The notes below the pieces were generated by a model. The model was not told the DNA's origin. It did no database searches and worked only from the letters and a program-made list of their open reading frames with translations. A stretch of DNA of 64,000 nt, taken from assembly GCA_032716605.1 (NCBI GenBank), contig CM064512.1, positions 25,863,701 through 25,927,700 of the forward strand, in the 5' to 3' direction. This document shows, piece after piece, positions 19,763-30,957 of the stretch (position 1 is its first letter; each line of letters opens with the position of its first letter). This DNA is from Paralithodes platypus (lineage: Eukaryota > Arthropoda > Malacostraca > Decapoda > Lithodidae). The translations under genes and the position numbers were made by a program.

Positions 19763-22072
19763 TGTTGTTGTTGTTGTCGTTCCCTAAGGTGCCTGGCCGA
19801 ACATCCCCAAGTCCCTAAGGAAGGCCATGGCCACAAACAGGCTTTCCCACAGAGCTCTCAAGGAGCGTAGATTATGTTGTTGGCATAAGTGATTGTGTAG
19901 TATGGGGTGCCGTGTTGCATCCTGGGCATGTGTCGACGATGGAGATATCCAGTCTCTTCTGATAGCTCAGAAGAGGTGGATGGTTCCCACATCTCAGCCT
20001 TGCCAGGTGGACTCGCGAGGAAGGGAGGATTCAGAAAGATGGGTTTCCGGAGGTCGTGCCTGCAACTGCGTGTTGTCTATGAGTGATTGGATGGAACGGC
20101 GAAAGATATGAGTATGGATGTGCTTCTGGAAGCTGGTTTGGGGTGGGCAGGGAGGGAGAGAAGACAGTATTTGTGATGATACCATGTGCTGGGTGTTGTT
20201 TTGATATTCCTTGGTGTCTGTGGGTGTGTTGCCATGTAGTGTAGTGGATGGTGTTGGTTTGTGGAGGCTGCAGCCAGGAATTGAGTGCCTCTCATGTCCA
20301 GGTGGTCTTTGACTTTGAGGAATTTGGTTTCTTGATGTAGGTGATCTGTAGGTGTAGTAGGTGTGCAACCTGTGTTGATTCTTAGGGCTTTGTTTTGAAT
20401 AGTCTGCAAGGTATTGTTGTGTTTTTCAGTTAGGTTAGAAGCCGAGGCAGGGCTTGCATTTTCCATCACTGATCTTATGTATTGTTTGTATACTGTGTTG
20501 GTAGTTTCTGTGTTGTGTCCAAATTTTGTGTGGGCAAGTGACCTGAGGGCGTTAAGTCTGGGTGTTAGTTTATTTTTCATGTTTGTGATATGTTGTTTGA
20601 ATGTCATTAGAGTATCATATGTTACTCCTATGGTTTTGTGTGTGTGTGTGTGTGTGTGCTAGAGGAGTGTTGTTTATGGTGAGGTGCGGGGTGTTTTTAT
20701 ATTCGGTTGTCCAGCTTGTGAGGAGGGTTGCAGTGGATTTGGCTGGTGCTAATTTGAGTCTGTTTGTGGTGCACCAGTCATGTAGTGTGTTGAGAGAGGG
20801 TTGAAGGAGAAGTGTTCCACTGTCTGGGTATTGGTGTGTGTTTCTGCGTAGGAAGCTATATTTATTTGGGATGCATGGGGTGTAGGTATATCCTGCATGT
20901 ATAGATTGAAGAGTGCGGGGGACAGGATGGATCCTTACAGGACTCCGCTTGTGAAGTTTCTGATATTAGATGACTGACCGGCATATGATATGTGTGCACA
21001 TCTGCCTGCTAGGTAGTTGGCCAGCCACCTTTTTATATTATTGTGCATATTTGTGTTGTAGATTTTGTTTTGTTAGTTGTGGCGGGGGATGGCATCGAAG
21101 GCTTTACTAAAGTCGAGTGTGGCAAGTAGTGATTAGTGTGGTGGTCTGGCTGAGTTGATGCCATCAAAAGCTCTTTGTGTAAGGTCTGTAAGAAGAGTGT
21201 TTGTGTATTGCAGTGGCCTGAAGCCATATTGTGTTGCAGCTAGGGGTAGAACGTGTGTGGTCAGTTGTAGCACGAGGTGTTCTGACACTTTGGAGGGGGT
21301 GCAAGGGAGTGTGATTGGGCAGTGTGAGGAGGGCAGCTTGGGGTCTTTGTTGTGTTTGGGGAATGTAATGATGACACCATGCTTCCAGATGTCTGGTATT
21401 GTGGTGTATGAATAACTGTCGTTTGGTATGTTGGTGAGTGCTTGTATGCCCTGTGGTCCATATATGTGTCTAAGGTGTATGTTGCTTATGTGTCTGGACC
21501 ACAAGCAGGTGAGTGCTTGAGATTGTTGATGATGTGCTTTGTCTAGTTGTTGGTGAAGGGTGCATAGTCAAGGTCATACATCGGATGACACGTCGGTCGT
21601 CTTGATGTGGGTTTAGGTGGCTGACATGAGGGAAGTGACTAATGAGATTGTTTGCTTGTTGTTTATATGAAGGAATAAAGTTGTTGCTGTGATTGCGACA
21701 TGTGATTTTGTTGTGTTGCTGTTGGAAAGTGTGATGGTGTTTAGTGTTTTGTATAGTTTTTTGGGTTCTGTTTTGTGATCAAGTGTTTGATGGGAGTTAT
21801 TCCAATTTACTGTTTGTTGTTCTTGTGTTTTGTTGCTAATATGTGTGTTAAGTGCTTGGATTTGTTGTGCAATGTCCTATGTGTGGGGTGCTAGTAAGTG
21901 TTTCAGTGTGTCACGTTGTCTGATGAGGTTTTGAATTTCTGGTGTGAAGTTGGGGATGTGTCTTTTTCTGTTACCTCTTGGAATGTGTTTTTTGTAAGCA
22001 TTTTGGACAGTTGTGTTGAATGTGTCAACAGCATTGTTGATGTTAGTGATGAGTGTGCTATTTAGTGTTTAG
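19763..22072 (-). mobile_element. Jockey-like LINE (family D), 5'-truncated, (CAA)n tail
   Basis: A minus-strand element whose 3' end reads as (CAA)n, seen as TTGTTGTTGTTG at 19763-19775 on the plus strand. It interrupts a unit of satellite S, so both boundaries are visible. The 5' part carries a segment ending in RDTLKHLLAPHT, typical of the linker between endonuclease and reverse transcriptase. Confidence 0.7.
19900..21560 (-). pseudogene. LINE D reverse transcriptase, degraded
   Basis: Read on the minus strand in three frames. The fingers region is IPDIWKHGVIITFPKHNKDP followed by a degenerate SHCPITLPC. The palm holds TLDFSKAFDAIPRH, then SGVL with a stop replacing the Gln of SGVPQG, and SILSPALFNLYMQDIP. 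The YADD box is not recognisable where expected. The connection and tail are MTFKQHITNMKNKL, RLNALRSLAHTKFGHN and YKQYIRSVMENASPA. The tail resembles Jockey-group elements. At least two frameshifts and several stops, together with the lost catalytic box, make it inactive. Confidence 0.75.
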
Positions 22073-22450
22073 TTTGCAAGTTATTTGAAGTAGTTTTCTC
22101 ATGAGCTGTTCTAGGTAAGTTCTGGGGTTTTGCAATTTTGGGGTGTGGCTGGCAGGGGTACCCCACCACTGGAATTTGCTGGAAGTGGTCATTCATGATA
22201 TCTGGGACCCTGCAGATAATTTTGCAAGTTATCTGAAGTGGTTACCTCATGAGCTGATCTAGGTCAGCTTTACGGGGCTAGTTAATGGTGGCTGGCAGTG
22301 GTATCCCACTACTGGAAATTACTGGAAGTGGCCATTCATAATATCTGGGACCCTGCAAAAGATTTTGCAAGTGATTTGAAGTGGTTACCTCATGAACTGA
22401 ATTAGCTCAGTTCTGGGGTTTTGCCATTTTTGGGCATGGCTGGCGGTGTA
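22073..22450 (-). repeat. Satellite S, reverse block, right of LINE D
   Basis: Landmark TGGCTGGCAG occurs at about 22147 and 22289 and TGGCTGGCGG at 22437, giving units of 142-148 bases. The first unit resumes with TTTGCAAGTTATTTGAAG, the partner of the sequence cut at 19762. Confidence 0.8.
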
Positions 22451-23330
22451 TAGCAGTATATCACTTTAATGGAATGGCAACAGGGAACCAGTGCATTCGT
22501 ATTCAAAGGAAGATTCAATACGAAATGTTGAGTTCCATTTACATTATTATTAAGATGAAAGAACTCGTCGAGAGCAGCGACTTGGGGTTGAAAAGGAATT
22601 CTCAAGACGGTGGTTTGCCCTTTACAAATAATTTGGGAATGGACTGAGTGCCATTCAGGTCAGTACAATAAACACCACCGTATTCAATCACCACAACAAT
22701 TACAATAACAACCACCATGAACAATGACCACCATCCTTAACAATCACAATCAATGTTCACCACCACCATTACAATACCAACCAATATCAGCAATCACTAC
22801 CATCATCAATTCCTCAATCAGCGTTGGGTTGAAGGTGGGATTGTGGGTTTGGGTCAAGTCAACACTAATTTCCCGGTTAGTATAGGCGGTATTGGCTGGC
22901 TGGCGTGGTCAACCTGGTTTATATAGTCGCCATATTGTCTACCTTCTGTTTTCTGCCTGGTATCTTCAACACAATTATACTCACCACTTTAGTAGATACC
23001 CAACGTACTTAAAAGAATCAATCAACATGCAAATTACTATACCCAACAATTCGATCCATATAATAAGGACCACCCGGTTCTTAACATCAATCCTCCATTA
23101 CAAACTTCAAAGCACTAGAATAAACTAATGAAAGCATAATTATGATAATTACCAGAATAAAGGAGAAATGCCGATTTGCCCAAAATCAAAACGGCATACC
23201 CAACTCTGAGATGAGTTACCATCATCACTACTATTATCACCGTTATTACTACTACTACCACCATCAGCACTACTGATATCATCATAACTACAACTATCAC
23301 CATCATCACTACTGCAGTCACCATTACTAT
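22451..23330. other. Spacer with CCA/ACC and CAT/CTA trinucleotide-rich tracts
   Basis: The segments 22670-22815 and 23220-23335 are rich in imperfect ACC, ATC and ACT triplets. Open frames through the second tract are low-complexity. Nothing else was recognised. Confidence 0.55.
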
Positions 23331-23341
23331 CATATAGAGTA

Positions 23342-23380
<39 letters not shown>
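23331..23380. repeat. (TA)n at the left edge of the LTR retrotransposon
   Basis: Alternating TA directly abutting the first base of the left LTR. A matching (AT)n follows the right LTR at 32817-32836. Confidence 0.95.
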
Positions 23381-23383
<3 letters not shown>

Positions 23384-25238
23384 GACGCATGTCCAGTGTG
23401 AGCATGCTGTACAGAACGCCTAGTCATGCCCCACTCTCGCTAGGATCGTCAGGGCAGGAACTTTGGCTGTAGTCTATGTAGAGTTTCCTAACTTAGTTCA
23501 TGTGAGCCGTTGTACTATAAGTAATATGAATATGTATTTTGTTTTCATCTGAGTCAACGAGTTCTATTTTATATCATTAGTTATAAGTATTGTGTGTAAA
23601 ACTTATTTGTAATGATGGGAGAAGCGGCAGCCACAGTTGGGGGTCAGTGGGTGCGCCATGCGGGAGGTGGGCCTAACTCACTAGCAATCCCCCCCCCCTC
23701 CCCCCTCCCCTCAGTGCTAGGAAAGCCTTTGTCTATCCCAGAGGAGAGAGAGAAATTACGTAATGATTGTCAGTGGGCGGTCCTTAGTAGTTCACGTTGG
23801 GCTCACTAGAGGGCCGAGTATAAAAAGGGAAGTCTAGCCATTTTTTGATCAGAACTCATTAGGCAGAGCGACTTCTCATTTCCCTTGCTAACTATATATA
23901 TTCTTCTGACTGATGTGAACTTTCTCTACTACCTTACATTCTTATCTCCTCTTTTCCCTACCCTTTTTAACTTCCATGGTCCCGTTGGTGCAGAGCTAGT
24001 CAGCCAACGTATTATCGCTTGAGTTCTCATGAGATACATGCCTATTAGATAGCCTATTTTGGAAGGGTTAACTTAGAATAGGATTGATTTATGTTTGTTG
24101 CACTTGTCTATGCATTTCCCTGTGTGTTATTATTATTATTCCTGGTTTCTGCTAGTCTAGGTAATGCTAGACTGGGGTAAGGCTTTTCTGTGTTACGAGT
24201 TGTTGTTTGATGCAGTGGTTAAGCGATAAACCTGCATACTCGTTTCGGTTCAGTGAAGCCTAGGTTGTCTTCGCGGCTGACTGTGTTGAGTTAATAATTA
24301 CCAGGGCGTGAGGGCAAGAGCCTAACCACCCTGTATTTTATTAACAGCTTGTTTTTACTTTGTCAAGGAGCCGGGAGAAAACCAGATACAAGGGATCTGG
24401 ATTTCTCAAAGTGCACTTGTTAGTGTTAACGTAATACTTTAAACAGTTGTGAGGACTTCGCTAGGCTACGAGCCGTTTTTGCTCAGTCACTGCTACCTTT
24501 TGCCCACAGTACCCCAGCTAGACTTTACTCGATTAGTAGATACAGAATAGTATTGAAGCTTTCCTTATGTATGATATTGTTTATGCACTATTGATTTCAT
24601 GTGTTGCAAGCTTGGCTACTTTAGTGATTAGTGGCCCACGCGCACAATCCGAGTAGGCTATTGCCGTTGCATTTGCGGAGTACTTCTTTTTAATGTTTGC
24701 CATTTACTATTGCATATTCTTTTAATTATTCTTATGCCAATTTAAACCTGTAATAGTATTTAATTGCCAGTGTTTTTCTTATTGAATTACTGTTCAAAAT
24801 CCGATACGTACTTCTTACGAGCATCCGAGAAGCATCTAACTTTTTTCAGAAGATCCTTGCTCGATGCTTAAGGACTATTAATTAACGTAACGTAATAGTG
24901 CCGATCCGAAGTAGAGGGTGGAGGACTTCTTAAGTTCTTAGTCAAGGGTGGATTACTTCGGCTTCGGCCAACACTATTCTTTGGTGTTGTTGTTTCTTAC
25001 TTCTTTGTTTGATTGTTGACCAGACTAGAGAATTCCTGTCTCTTTATTATCTGTTGTTGAACACTAGTACCGAGTTCTTGTATACCCCGTTATAGCAGAT
25101 TGAACTCTGGAGGGTATTGGTGTTTTTTGTTCGGCTGGCAGTACTCAGGGGTTGGGATCGTGTGTTTCCGTTGTGGCAGCGAGCCGTATTAGAGTCCTGA
25201 TTGAGAGCCCTTGTGTACCCGAGTGCCAGGTCGTAACA
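23381..25238 (+). repeat. Left LTR
   Basis: Begins TGTGACGCATG and ends GTCGTAACA, the canonical TG..CA ends. Aligned to the right LTR it is collinear along its whole length with scattered substitutions (for example TCAGTGGG against TCAGGGGG near 23645) and a few one-base indels. An 1.86-kb LTR is long for Ty3/Gypsy elements. Confidence 0.95.
23819..23853 (+). promoter_or_regulatory. LTR core promoter: TATA box and start region
   Basis: TATAAAAA at 23819-23826 is followed 32 bases on by GATCAGAAC, the expected start-site distance. In the right LTR the same place reads TATTAAA (31396) with GTCAGT at 31425-31430, a match to the arthropod initiator. This would mark the U3/R boundary about 470 bases into the LTR. 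Confidence 0.5.
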
Positions 25239-25240
25239 AA

Positions 25241-25258
25241 TGGCGACCTTGCTTAGGA
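25241..25258 (+). promoter_or_regulatory. Putative primer-binding site
   Basis: TGGCGACCTTGC starts two bases after the left LTR. TGG is complementary to the CCA end of tRNAs; the priming tRNA was not identified. Confidence 0.55.
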
Positions 25259-25451
25259 TTTTGTGAACAGTATAAATTTTTGCAGAGTTGTACAACATTT
25301 GTTTGTTTGTATTTTAGCGTGCATATTGAAGAATTTTTTTTTTGTATGGCAATTAGTAAAGCATTTAAGAGACTCCAGTTAATTTAGTAATTAGTGCTTG
25401 CATAGGAAGTTTTAACACTTTTGTCTCGAGAATTTTTTTGTGGACTTCAGT

Positions 25452-27070
25452 ATGTCGTGCATTAGCACTGACGATGAGCGAGAGATGCCATTTGAAGGTG
25501 TGCCGTTAGTAACCAGTGAGGAGGATGCTAGAGTTTTTGTGAGTAAGCGGTACCACGTGACGGAGGAGAGGCTGACTGGGGTGGATGTTTGTGGCTTGCA
25601 CCTGATAGCCAAGGTTTTGGGCATTTCCAATGTAGTAGGGATGTCCAAGGGGGAGCTGATTTCCTGGGTGTTGCGTGGGCGACATGGGGTTTCGGAGGAG
25701 AGGGCGTTTGGGGGGGTTCCTCCCCAGATCCCCTCTCACTCGACTCCCACAGTGCCGTCCACTCAGTTACCGGAGGTTAGCACTCTCCCACAGAGGGATG
25801 AGAATTGGCAGATTGGAGTGCCCTCGGGTGGTGCACATGGTGGTTCCCCAGTTTTTGCCCCCCCTCCTTCAGTAGTGGCAGCTCCCTCTTCCTGCCTGTC
25901 TCCAGATATGGTATTTAGACTTGAGCTTGCTAAGATTGAGGCTAGGAAGCAGGAGGATGAGACCAGGAGGCAGGAGAATGAGACCAGGAGGCAGGAGGAT
26001 GAGACGAGGAGGCATGAGATTGAGGTTAGGAGGCATGAGGCTGAGCTTCGGTACGACTCGGAGAAATATTGTGCTAAATTAGATTTAGATAAGTCTCGTG
26101 CAGAGTCGACAGGGACTTGGATGGGCCGTGAGGGCCAAGTAAGAGAACAGTCCTTGGCCCAATTAGTCAAATTGGTGCCGGTATTTAGTGAAACTGAAGT
26201 CACAGAATTTTTAATCGTTTTGAGAAGAAATGTAGGGAGCATAATTGGCCTGAAGAGAAGTGGGCAGCTCTAGTCTCCTCAAGACTTACGGGTAAGGGTC
26301 TGAAGGCTTATGATGCACTGCCTTTAGAGTCTTGCATTGACTACCCAGAATTGAAGAGAGCTGTCCTACGGGCATACGAGTTGCAACCGGAAACATATCG
26401 ATTGAAGTTTCGGGGTGTTACAAAGACTAGGGAGGCGACCTTTCTTGAACATGCCCGGGACTTAAAAGATGCACTTAAAAACTGGACACGTTCTGAGAAA
26501 GCTGAGACGGCCGAACAGTTGACCGAGCTGTTTCTGCTCGAGCAGTTTTATAAGTGTACTGGTGCAGAAATGACTTTAACTATTAAAGAAAAGAACCCAA
26601 AAACTCTACAGGAGGCAGCTGAGATGGCTGACCTCCGGCTATCACTAATTCGTGGGTGCGGGTCTGCCCAGCGTAGTGAGGCAGGTAACAAGGGGCGTGA
26701 CGCCCCACCCCCCCGAGTTAGTGATATACTTTATGCAAACAAGTACAAGAGCCATGATACCAAGACTGACCACAAGACTAGCACCGTCCCATTTAAGAAG
26801 GGGCCGGGCCCTTCCCAGTACCAAGGGAAGCCCAAAGGGGAGTTGGAGTGTTATCATTGTCATAAAAAGGGGCACTTTGCAAGAGTCTGTCCTAGCAAAC
26901 CACCTACAGCAGCTGTGTCTTTGGCCTGCAACATTGGTGTGTCTCCGAAGTCATCTGAGTTTGCCTGGGGCAGTTCGTCAGAGGCTGAGGCACAGCCAAT
27001 GCAGAAGCACCTGGGAGGCTCGAACCCTGCTCAGGATGTTTTTGCGACCATAGAGGGCGGGGTTGCGTGA
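25452..27070 (+). pseudogene. gag (capsid and nucleocapsid), one-base deletion
   Basis: Structural protein that would package the element's RNA. The start is the ATG at 25452; an in-frame GTG lies 12 bases upstream but is less likely. Residues 165-200 form a charged helix made of five seven-residue units of the type RRQEDET, encoded by a 21-bp tandem repeat. A one-base loss near 26208-26212 (a TTTTT run) shifts the frame. Coding then continues with WPEEKWAALVSSRL, ESCIDYPELKRAVLRAYEL and PETYRLKFR, a helical capsid segment resembling the SCAN-type fold known from Gmr1-like gag. Near the end is the zinc knuckle CYHCHKKGHFARVC (C-X2-C-X4-H-X4-C), preceded by a basic linker. It stops at 27068-27070, overlapping the pol ATG by one base. 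Confidence 0.85.
25944..26048 (+). repeat. 21-bp coding repeat, five units, in gag
   Basis: Five consecutive units of the form AGGAGGCAGGAGGATGAGACC, the last two more diverged, encode heptads RRQEDET to RRHEAEL. The 7-residue period fits a coiled coil. Confidence 0.85.
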
Positions 27071-28690
27071 TGTGGGCGGGACGCAAGCATGGAGTAGAGG
27101 TCTTGCGTGATACAGGTGCTTCCCAGACTCTGATGAAAAACTTGACTGGCTACCCTATAAACGCGGCTCGGGTGGTAGTGGTGCAGGGTATTAATGCAAC
27201 TCGGTCATACCCGCTGGTGCGGTTGGAGTTGGAGGTGGATGGTGTGGCACGGGAATTGGATGTCGGGATTGTGGAGAAACTGCCAGTGGAGGGCGTCGAC
27301 CTTCTTCTCGGCAACGACTTTGCAATGCCCGCTTCCGAGGTTATACCCTTAGTCGTTGCCGAGAGGCCGGCCGACGTGAGTAGGGAAGAGCAAGAGTGGG
27401 TCGAGCGGTGCCAGACACAACCCATGGCGTGTGTTGTCACCCGAGCTCGGGCAGCTAAAGTGTCACAGCCTAGTCCTCCGCCTTCAGACCAGCGGAGGAA
27501 CGATCAACAGGAGGAGGCTAAAGCTGGAGTTGGTTTTAAGAGTTTTGACTCGGCGGCTCTCCTGGGTGATTCAGTATTAGCACCATTACTTAATTCTGGA
27601 GTAGCCCCTGGGCCTGTCATCGAGAGTGACGAGGCTGGGCATGACGAGTCTCCACGACAGCAACGTTATGTACATCGAGAGAGACAGAGGGAGCAGCCCA
27701 GTATCGGGGAAGGTCATGCATTGCTCCGGGAGCAGTTAGATCGCTTGGCACCCTCAGATATAAGTCGGTTGCAACTAGAGGACCCTGAGCTCCAAACGTG
27801 TGCTAATGGAGCTGTAGAGCTCGACGAGGACGGCGATGCACAGCCAGGAGATTTTTTTTATTTAGAAGGCATCCTTTATAGGCGTTTTCAAGACCCTAAA
27901 CGTAGTTGGCAAAAGGGGTCCGGAGTAGTGGACCAGTTGGTGGTGCCACGGGAGTGCAGGGATAGCCTACTGAGGTTGGCGCATGACACACCACTGGCAG
28001 GACATCTAGGGGTGAGAAAAACGGTGGCGGCTTTGGGGAAATTGTTTTGGTGGCCGGGGATGAAGTCTCATGTGCAGTCATGGATAAACTCCTGTGATAT
28101 TTGTCAACGTGTCGGGAAACCGTACCAAGTTATTCCTAAGGCTCCGTTACACCCTATTCCTGTGATTGGGCCACCCTTTAGTAAAATTATTGTTGACATG
28201 GTTGGTCCACTCCCTCCCACTAAGGCGGGAAATAAATTTTTGTTAACCATAATGGATGCTGCCACTAGATACCCCGATGCATACCCTATGAAAAATGGAA
28301 TGGCTAAGACGGTAGTCAGTAACTTGTTGTGGTACTTCTCAAGGTACGGGTACCCGGAGGAGATTCAGTCTGATCAGGGATCTAATTTCACCTCCAACAT
28401 GTTCAAGCAAACAATGCAACAGCATGGGATACGAGCAGTAGTATCGTCAGCGTATCACCCTGAGAGTCAAGGGGTGCTTGAGCGGTGGCATGCTACACTT
28501 AAAAGCATGCTCAGGTGTTATTGTGCTGACAACGGTATGGATTGGGATCTTGGATTGCCTTATGTGCTGTTTGCTGCTCGGGAGGTACCTGTTGAGAGCC
28601 TGGGATTTAGTCCAAACGAGCTGATTTTTGGACACCGTGTCAGGGGCCCCCTTAACATGCTGAAAGAAATTTGGGAGGGGACTGTGCAGC
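27070..28690 (+). CDS. pol part 1: aspartic protease and integrase
   Basis: The open frame starts at the ATG at 27070, sharing its A with the gag stop (TGATG). Protease comes first: VEVLRDTGASQTLM near residue 15 holds the catalytic DTGA, and VDLLLGNDFA near 80 is the second conserved block. A linker of about 150 residues follows. Integrase begins near residue 290 with the zinc-binding pattern AHDTPLAGHLG..CDICQR (HHCC). The catalytic core has all three acidic residues: IIVDMVGPLP, IQSDQGSNF and QGVLERWHATLK. After LIFGHRVRGPL the frame shifts by one base near 28680, so the annotated end is there; the uncorrected frame runs to a stop at 28767. No reverse transcriptase precedes it, which defines the Gmr1-like order. 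Confidence 0.88.
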
Positions 28691-29757
28691 CTTGTCCCTT
28701 ATTAAGTATGTGCTTGAAAGCCGTGAGCGCATGCTTAAGAGTCTGGAGATGGCAGGTAGAAAATTGACAGAATCACAAGCTTTGATGAAGGACAGGTATG
28801 ATCGCAAAGTGAGGCTCCGGAAGTTCACTGTAGGACAAGAGGTATTAATTTTGTTGCCTTTGGTTGGTAACCCCCTCTCTGCGAAGTACACTGGACCTTA
28901 TAAAATTGTAGACAAATTTTGAGACTTAGATTACCTTGTTGCCACTCCAGACAGGAGGAAAAAGAACCAGTTATGTCACGTGAACCTTATTAAAGAGTAT
29001 GTGAGGCGCCCCTCTGAGCCTCTCACTGTCCCTGTGTTGGCTTGTTGCGGCCGTGGTGGAGAAGGAGAGGGGGACAGTCAAGCTTCAGAGGAGGATAGCT
29101 TGGATCAACATGTTTCAGCGGATCAGTGGGCGGGGAACTCGAGCCTAAGGGCTGACGAGGCTATAGCTCATTTGCCTGAGCCGCAGTTTGATGCTATCCG
29201 TCAGTTGTTCGGTTCATACCCCACTGTATTTGCTGAACACCCAGGCCTCACTACTCAGGCTATGCATGATGTTGACGTGGGGGACCATCTACCCTTTAAG
29301 TCAATCCCGTACCGTGTGCCCCCCATAAAACTACCAGCTCTGAGGGATGAGTTGGAGTATATGCTCGGTAGAGGGTTGATAGAGAAAGGCACAGTTAAGT
29401 GGACTTCCCCTGTAACACTGCAGCCTAAGCCAGATGGCAAGGTACGCTTTTGTATTGATTTCCGTAGGTTAAACGGTTTGACTCCAACTAACCCATATCC
29501 TCTTCCTCGGGTTGATGATAGTGTTGACAAAATTGGTAATGCTCGTTTTTTGTCTAAAGTAGATTTAGTAAAAGGTTACTGGCAAGTACCTTTGTCCGAG
29601 CGTGCTAAAGAGGTATGTGGTTTTGTTGTGGACGGGAGTACCTACCGGTGCAATGTTATGCCTTACGGGCTTAAGAATGCACCAGCAACGTTTCAGAACC
29701 TGATGAATGAAATTGTAAAGGACATTCCAAATTGCACCGTATATTGGACGATGTAAT
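28671..29757 (+). pseudogene. pol part 2: integrase C-terminus and first half of reverse transcriptase
   Basis: In the new frame, the integrase C-terminal region (MKDRYDRKVRLRKFTVGQEV, YTGPYKIVDKF) is cut by a TGA at 28920-28922 and resumes with RRKKNQLCHVNLIKEYV. An acidic linker follows. Reverse transcriptase starts near 29280 with FKSIPYRVPP, then FCIDFRRLN, FLSKVDLVKGYWQVPL with the first catalytic aspartate, and VMPYGLKNAPATFQNLM. The frame is lost by a one-base deletion near 29745, inside the catalytic Tyr-x-Asp-Asp box, so this copy cannot make an active enzyme. Confidence 0.85.
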
Positions 29758-30554
29758 CATTTATGATGACGACTTTGAGAGCCATTGTGAGCACCTTGAG
29801 ACCTTGTTCCGGAAACTTAGTGAAGCAGGTCTGGTAGTAAATTTGGCAAAGTGTGACTTCGTAAAAGCCACTGTGCAGTACCTTGGGTTTGTAGTGGGAA
29901 GGGACAGGTGTGCCCTCCTCAGAACAAGGTACAGGCTATCAATAAATTTCCGCACCCAACAACCAAGAAGCAGATTATGAGATTCTTGGGTATGATAGGC
30001 TACTACAGACGCTTCATAAAAGGTTACTCAACGGTGTTGGCACCTCTCACAGATTTGTTATCTAAAGACAAAAAGTTTTTGTTGGCACCTGAGTGTGAAA
30101 AGGCTTTCACTTTGGTGAAACATTTGCTATGTACTCACCCGATACTCAGGGCCCCAGACTTTAACAGGCCTTTTCAGCTGGCAACAGATGCTAGTGGTGT
30201 AGGGGCTGGTGCCGTCTTGCTACAGACAGACAATGAAGGTGTGGAACACCCAGTAAGTTTCTTTTCTAAGAAGTTCAATGCTGCACAAAAGAACTATTCT
30301 ACAATAGAAAAGGAATTACTGGCGATTGTGCTGTCGCTCAGGCACTTCGAGGTGTATGTTCCAGCCTATGGCCCAGTCGTGGTTATCTACACTGATCATC
30401 ACCCTTTGAGATTCCTGAATCAATTTCACAATCACATATGAGACTGACCAGGTGGTCTTTGATGTTGCAGGAGTATAACCTGGACATCCGTCATATTGCT
30501 GGATGTGACAATGTGATCGCGGATTGTTTATCAAGGGTGGATGATCAGTCGTAG
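29745..30554 (+). pseudogene. pol part 3: end of reverse transcriptase and RNase H
   Basis: After the deletion the frame continues with DDVIIYDDDFESH and CDFVKATVQYLGFVVG. It is then shifted again by one base near 29900, after which IMRFLGMIGYYRRFIKGYS completes the connection. RNase H follows: FQLATDASGVGAGAVLLQ with the first acidic residue, KNYSTIEKELLAIV with the glutamate, and VVIYTDHHPLRFL with the third aspartate. A third one-base shift near 30430 precedes WSLMLQEYNLDIRHIAGCDN and IADCLSRV, the usual end of Gypsy RNase H. The frame ends at TAG 30552-30554. No chromodomain or env frame follows. Confidence 0.85.
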
Positions 30555-30950
30555 GCTATCACAGGTGTGTGGGTTTGAGTGGCGGAAAATAGGCTGCCCT
30601 TATAGTGCAGCCGGGAAAAACATATTAAAATATAAAAATCATATAAAAAACTCTTTCTTTTGATATAGGTAATCGTATAAGTTTGTCATAGCCTATAGAG
30701 TTTTGAGTAGTCCACAAGTCTCAAACGGCTGAGCTGCTGTAAGCTCGCTCTGGGAGCATGATATTGTGTCTTTTTGCTATTGTTGGGAGGAGTTATAAAA
30801 TGTGAATTTTTGGTTAATAATAAGATGCGGTTTGGTGATAAACTCAGCTTTGTTTTAGTGCCATGCGGTCGCTGGGTCGCTGGGTGTGAGGGGCTTGATG
30901 GGGTTCTGTGTTTGTCAGATTTTAGCTCAGGGTTGAGCAAGTAAAATCTT
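30555..30950 (+). other. 3' untranslated region of the LTR retrotransposon
   Basis: About 400 bases between the RNase H stop and the polypurine tract. No open frame with motifs. Confidence 0.7.
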
Positions 30951-30957
30951 GGGGAGG
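30951..30957 (+). promoter_or_regulatory. Polypurine tract
   Basis: GGGGAGG directly abuts the TGTGACG start of the right LTR, the expected plus-strand primer site. Confidence 0.75.

Noticed and set aside
26208..26212. Programmed frameshift inside gag
   Set aside because: The shift lies upstream of the capsid segment, not at the gag-pol junction, in a plain T run; a one-base deletion or sequencing error is simpler.
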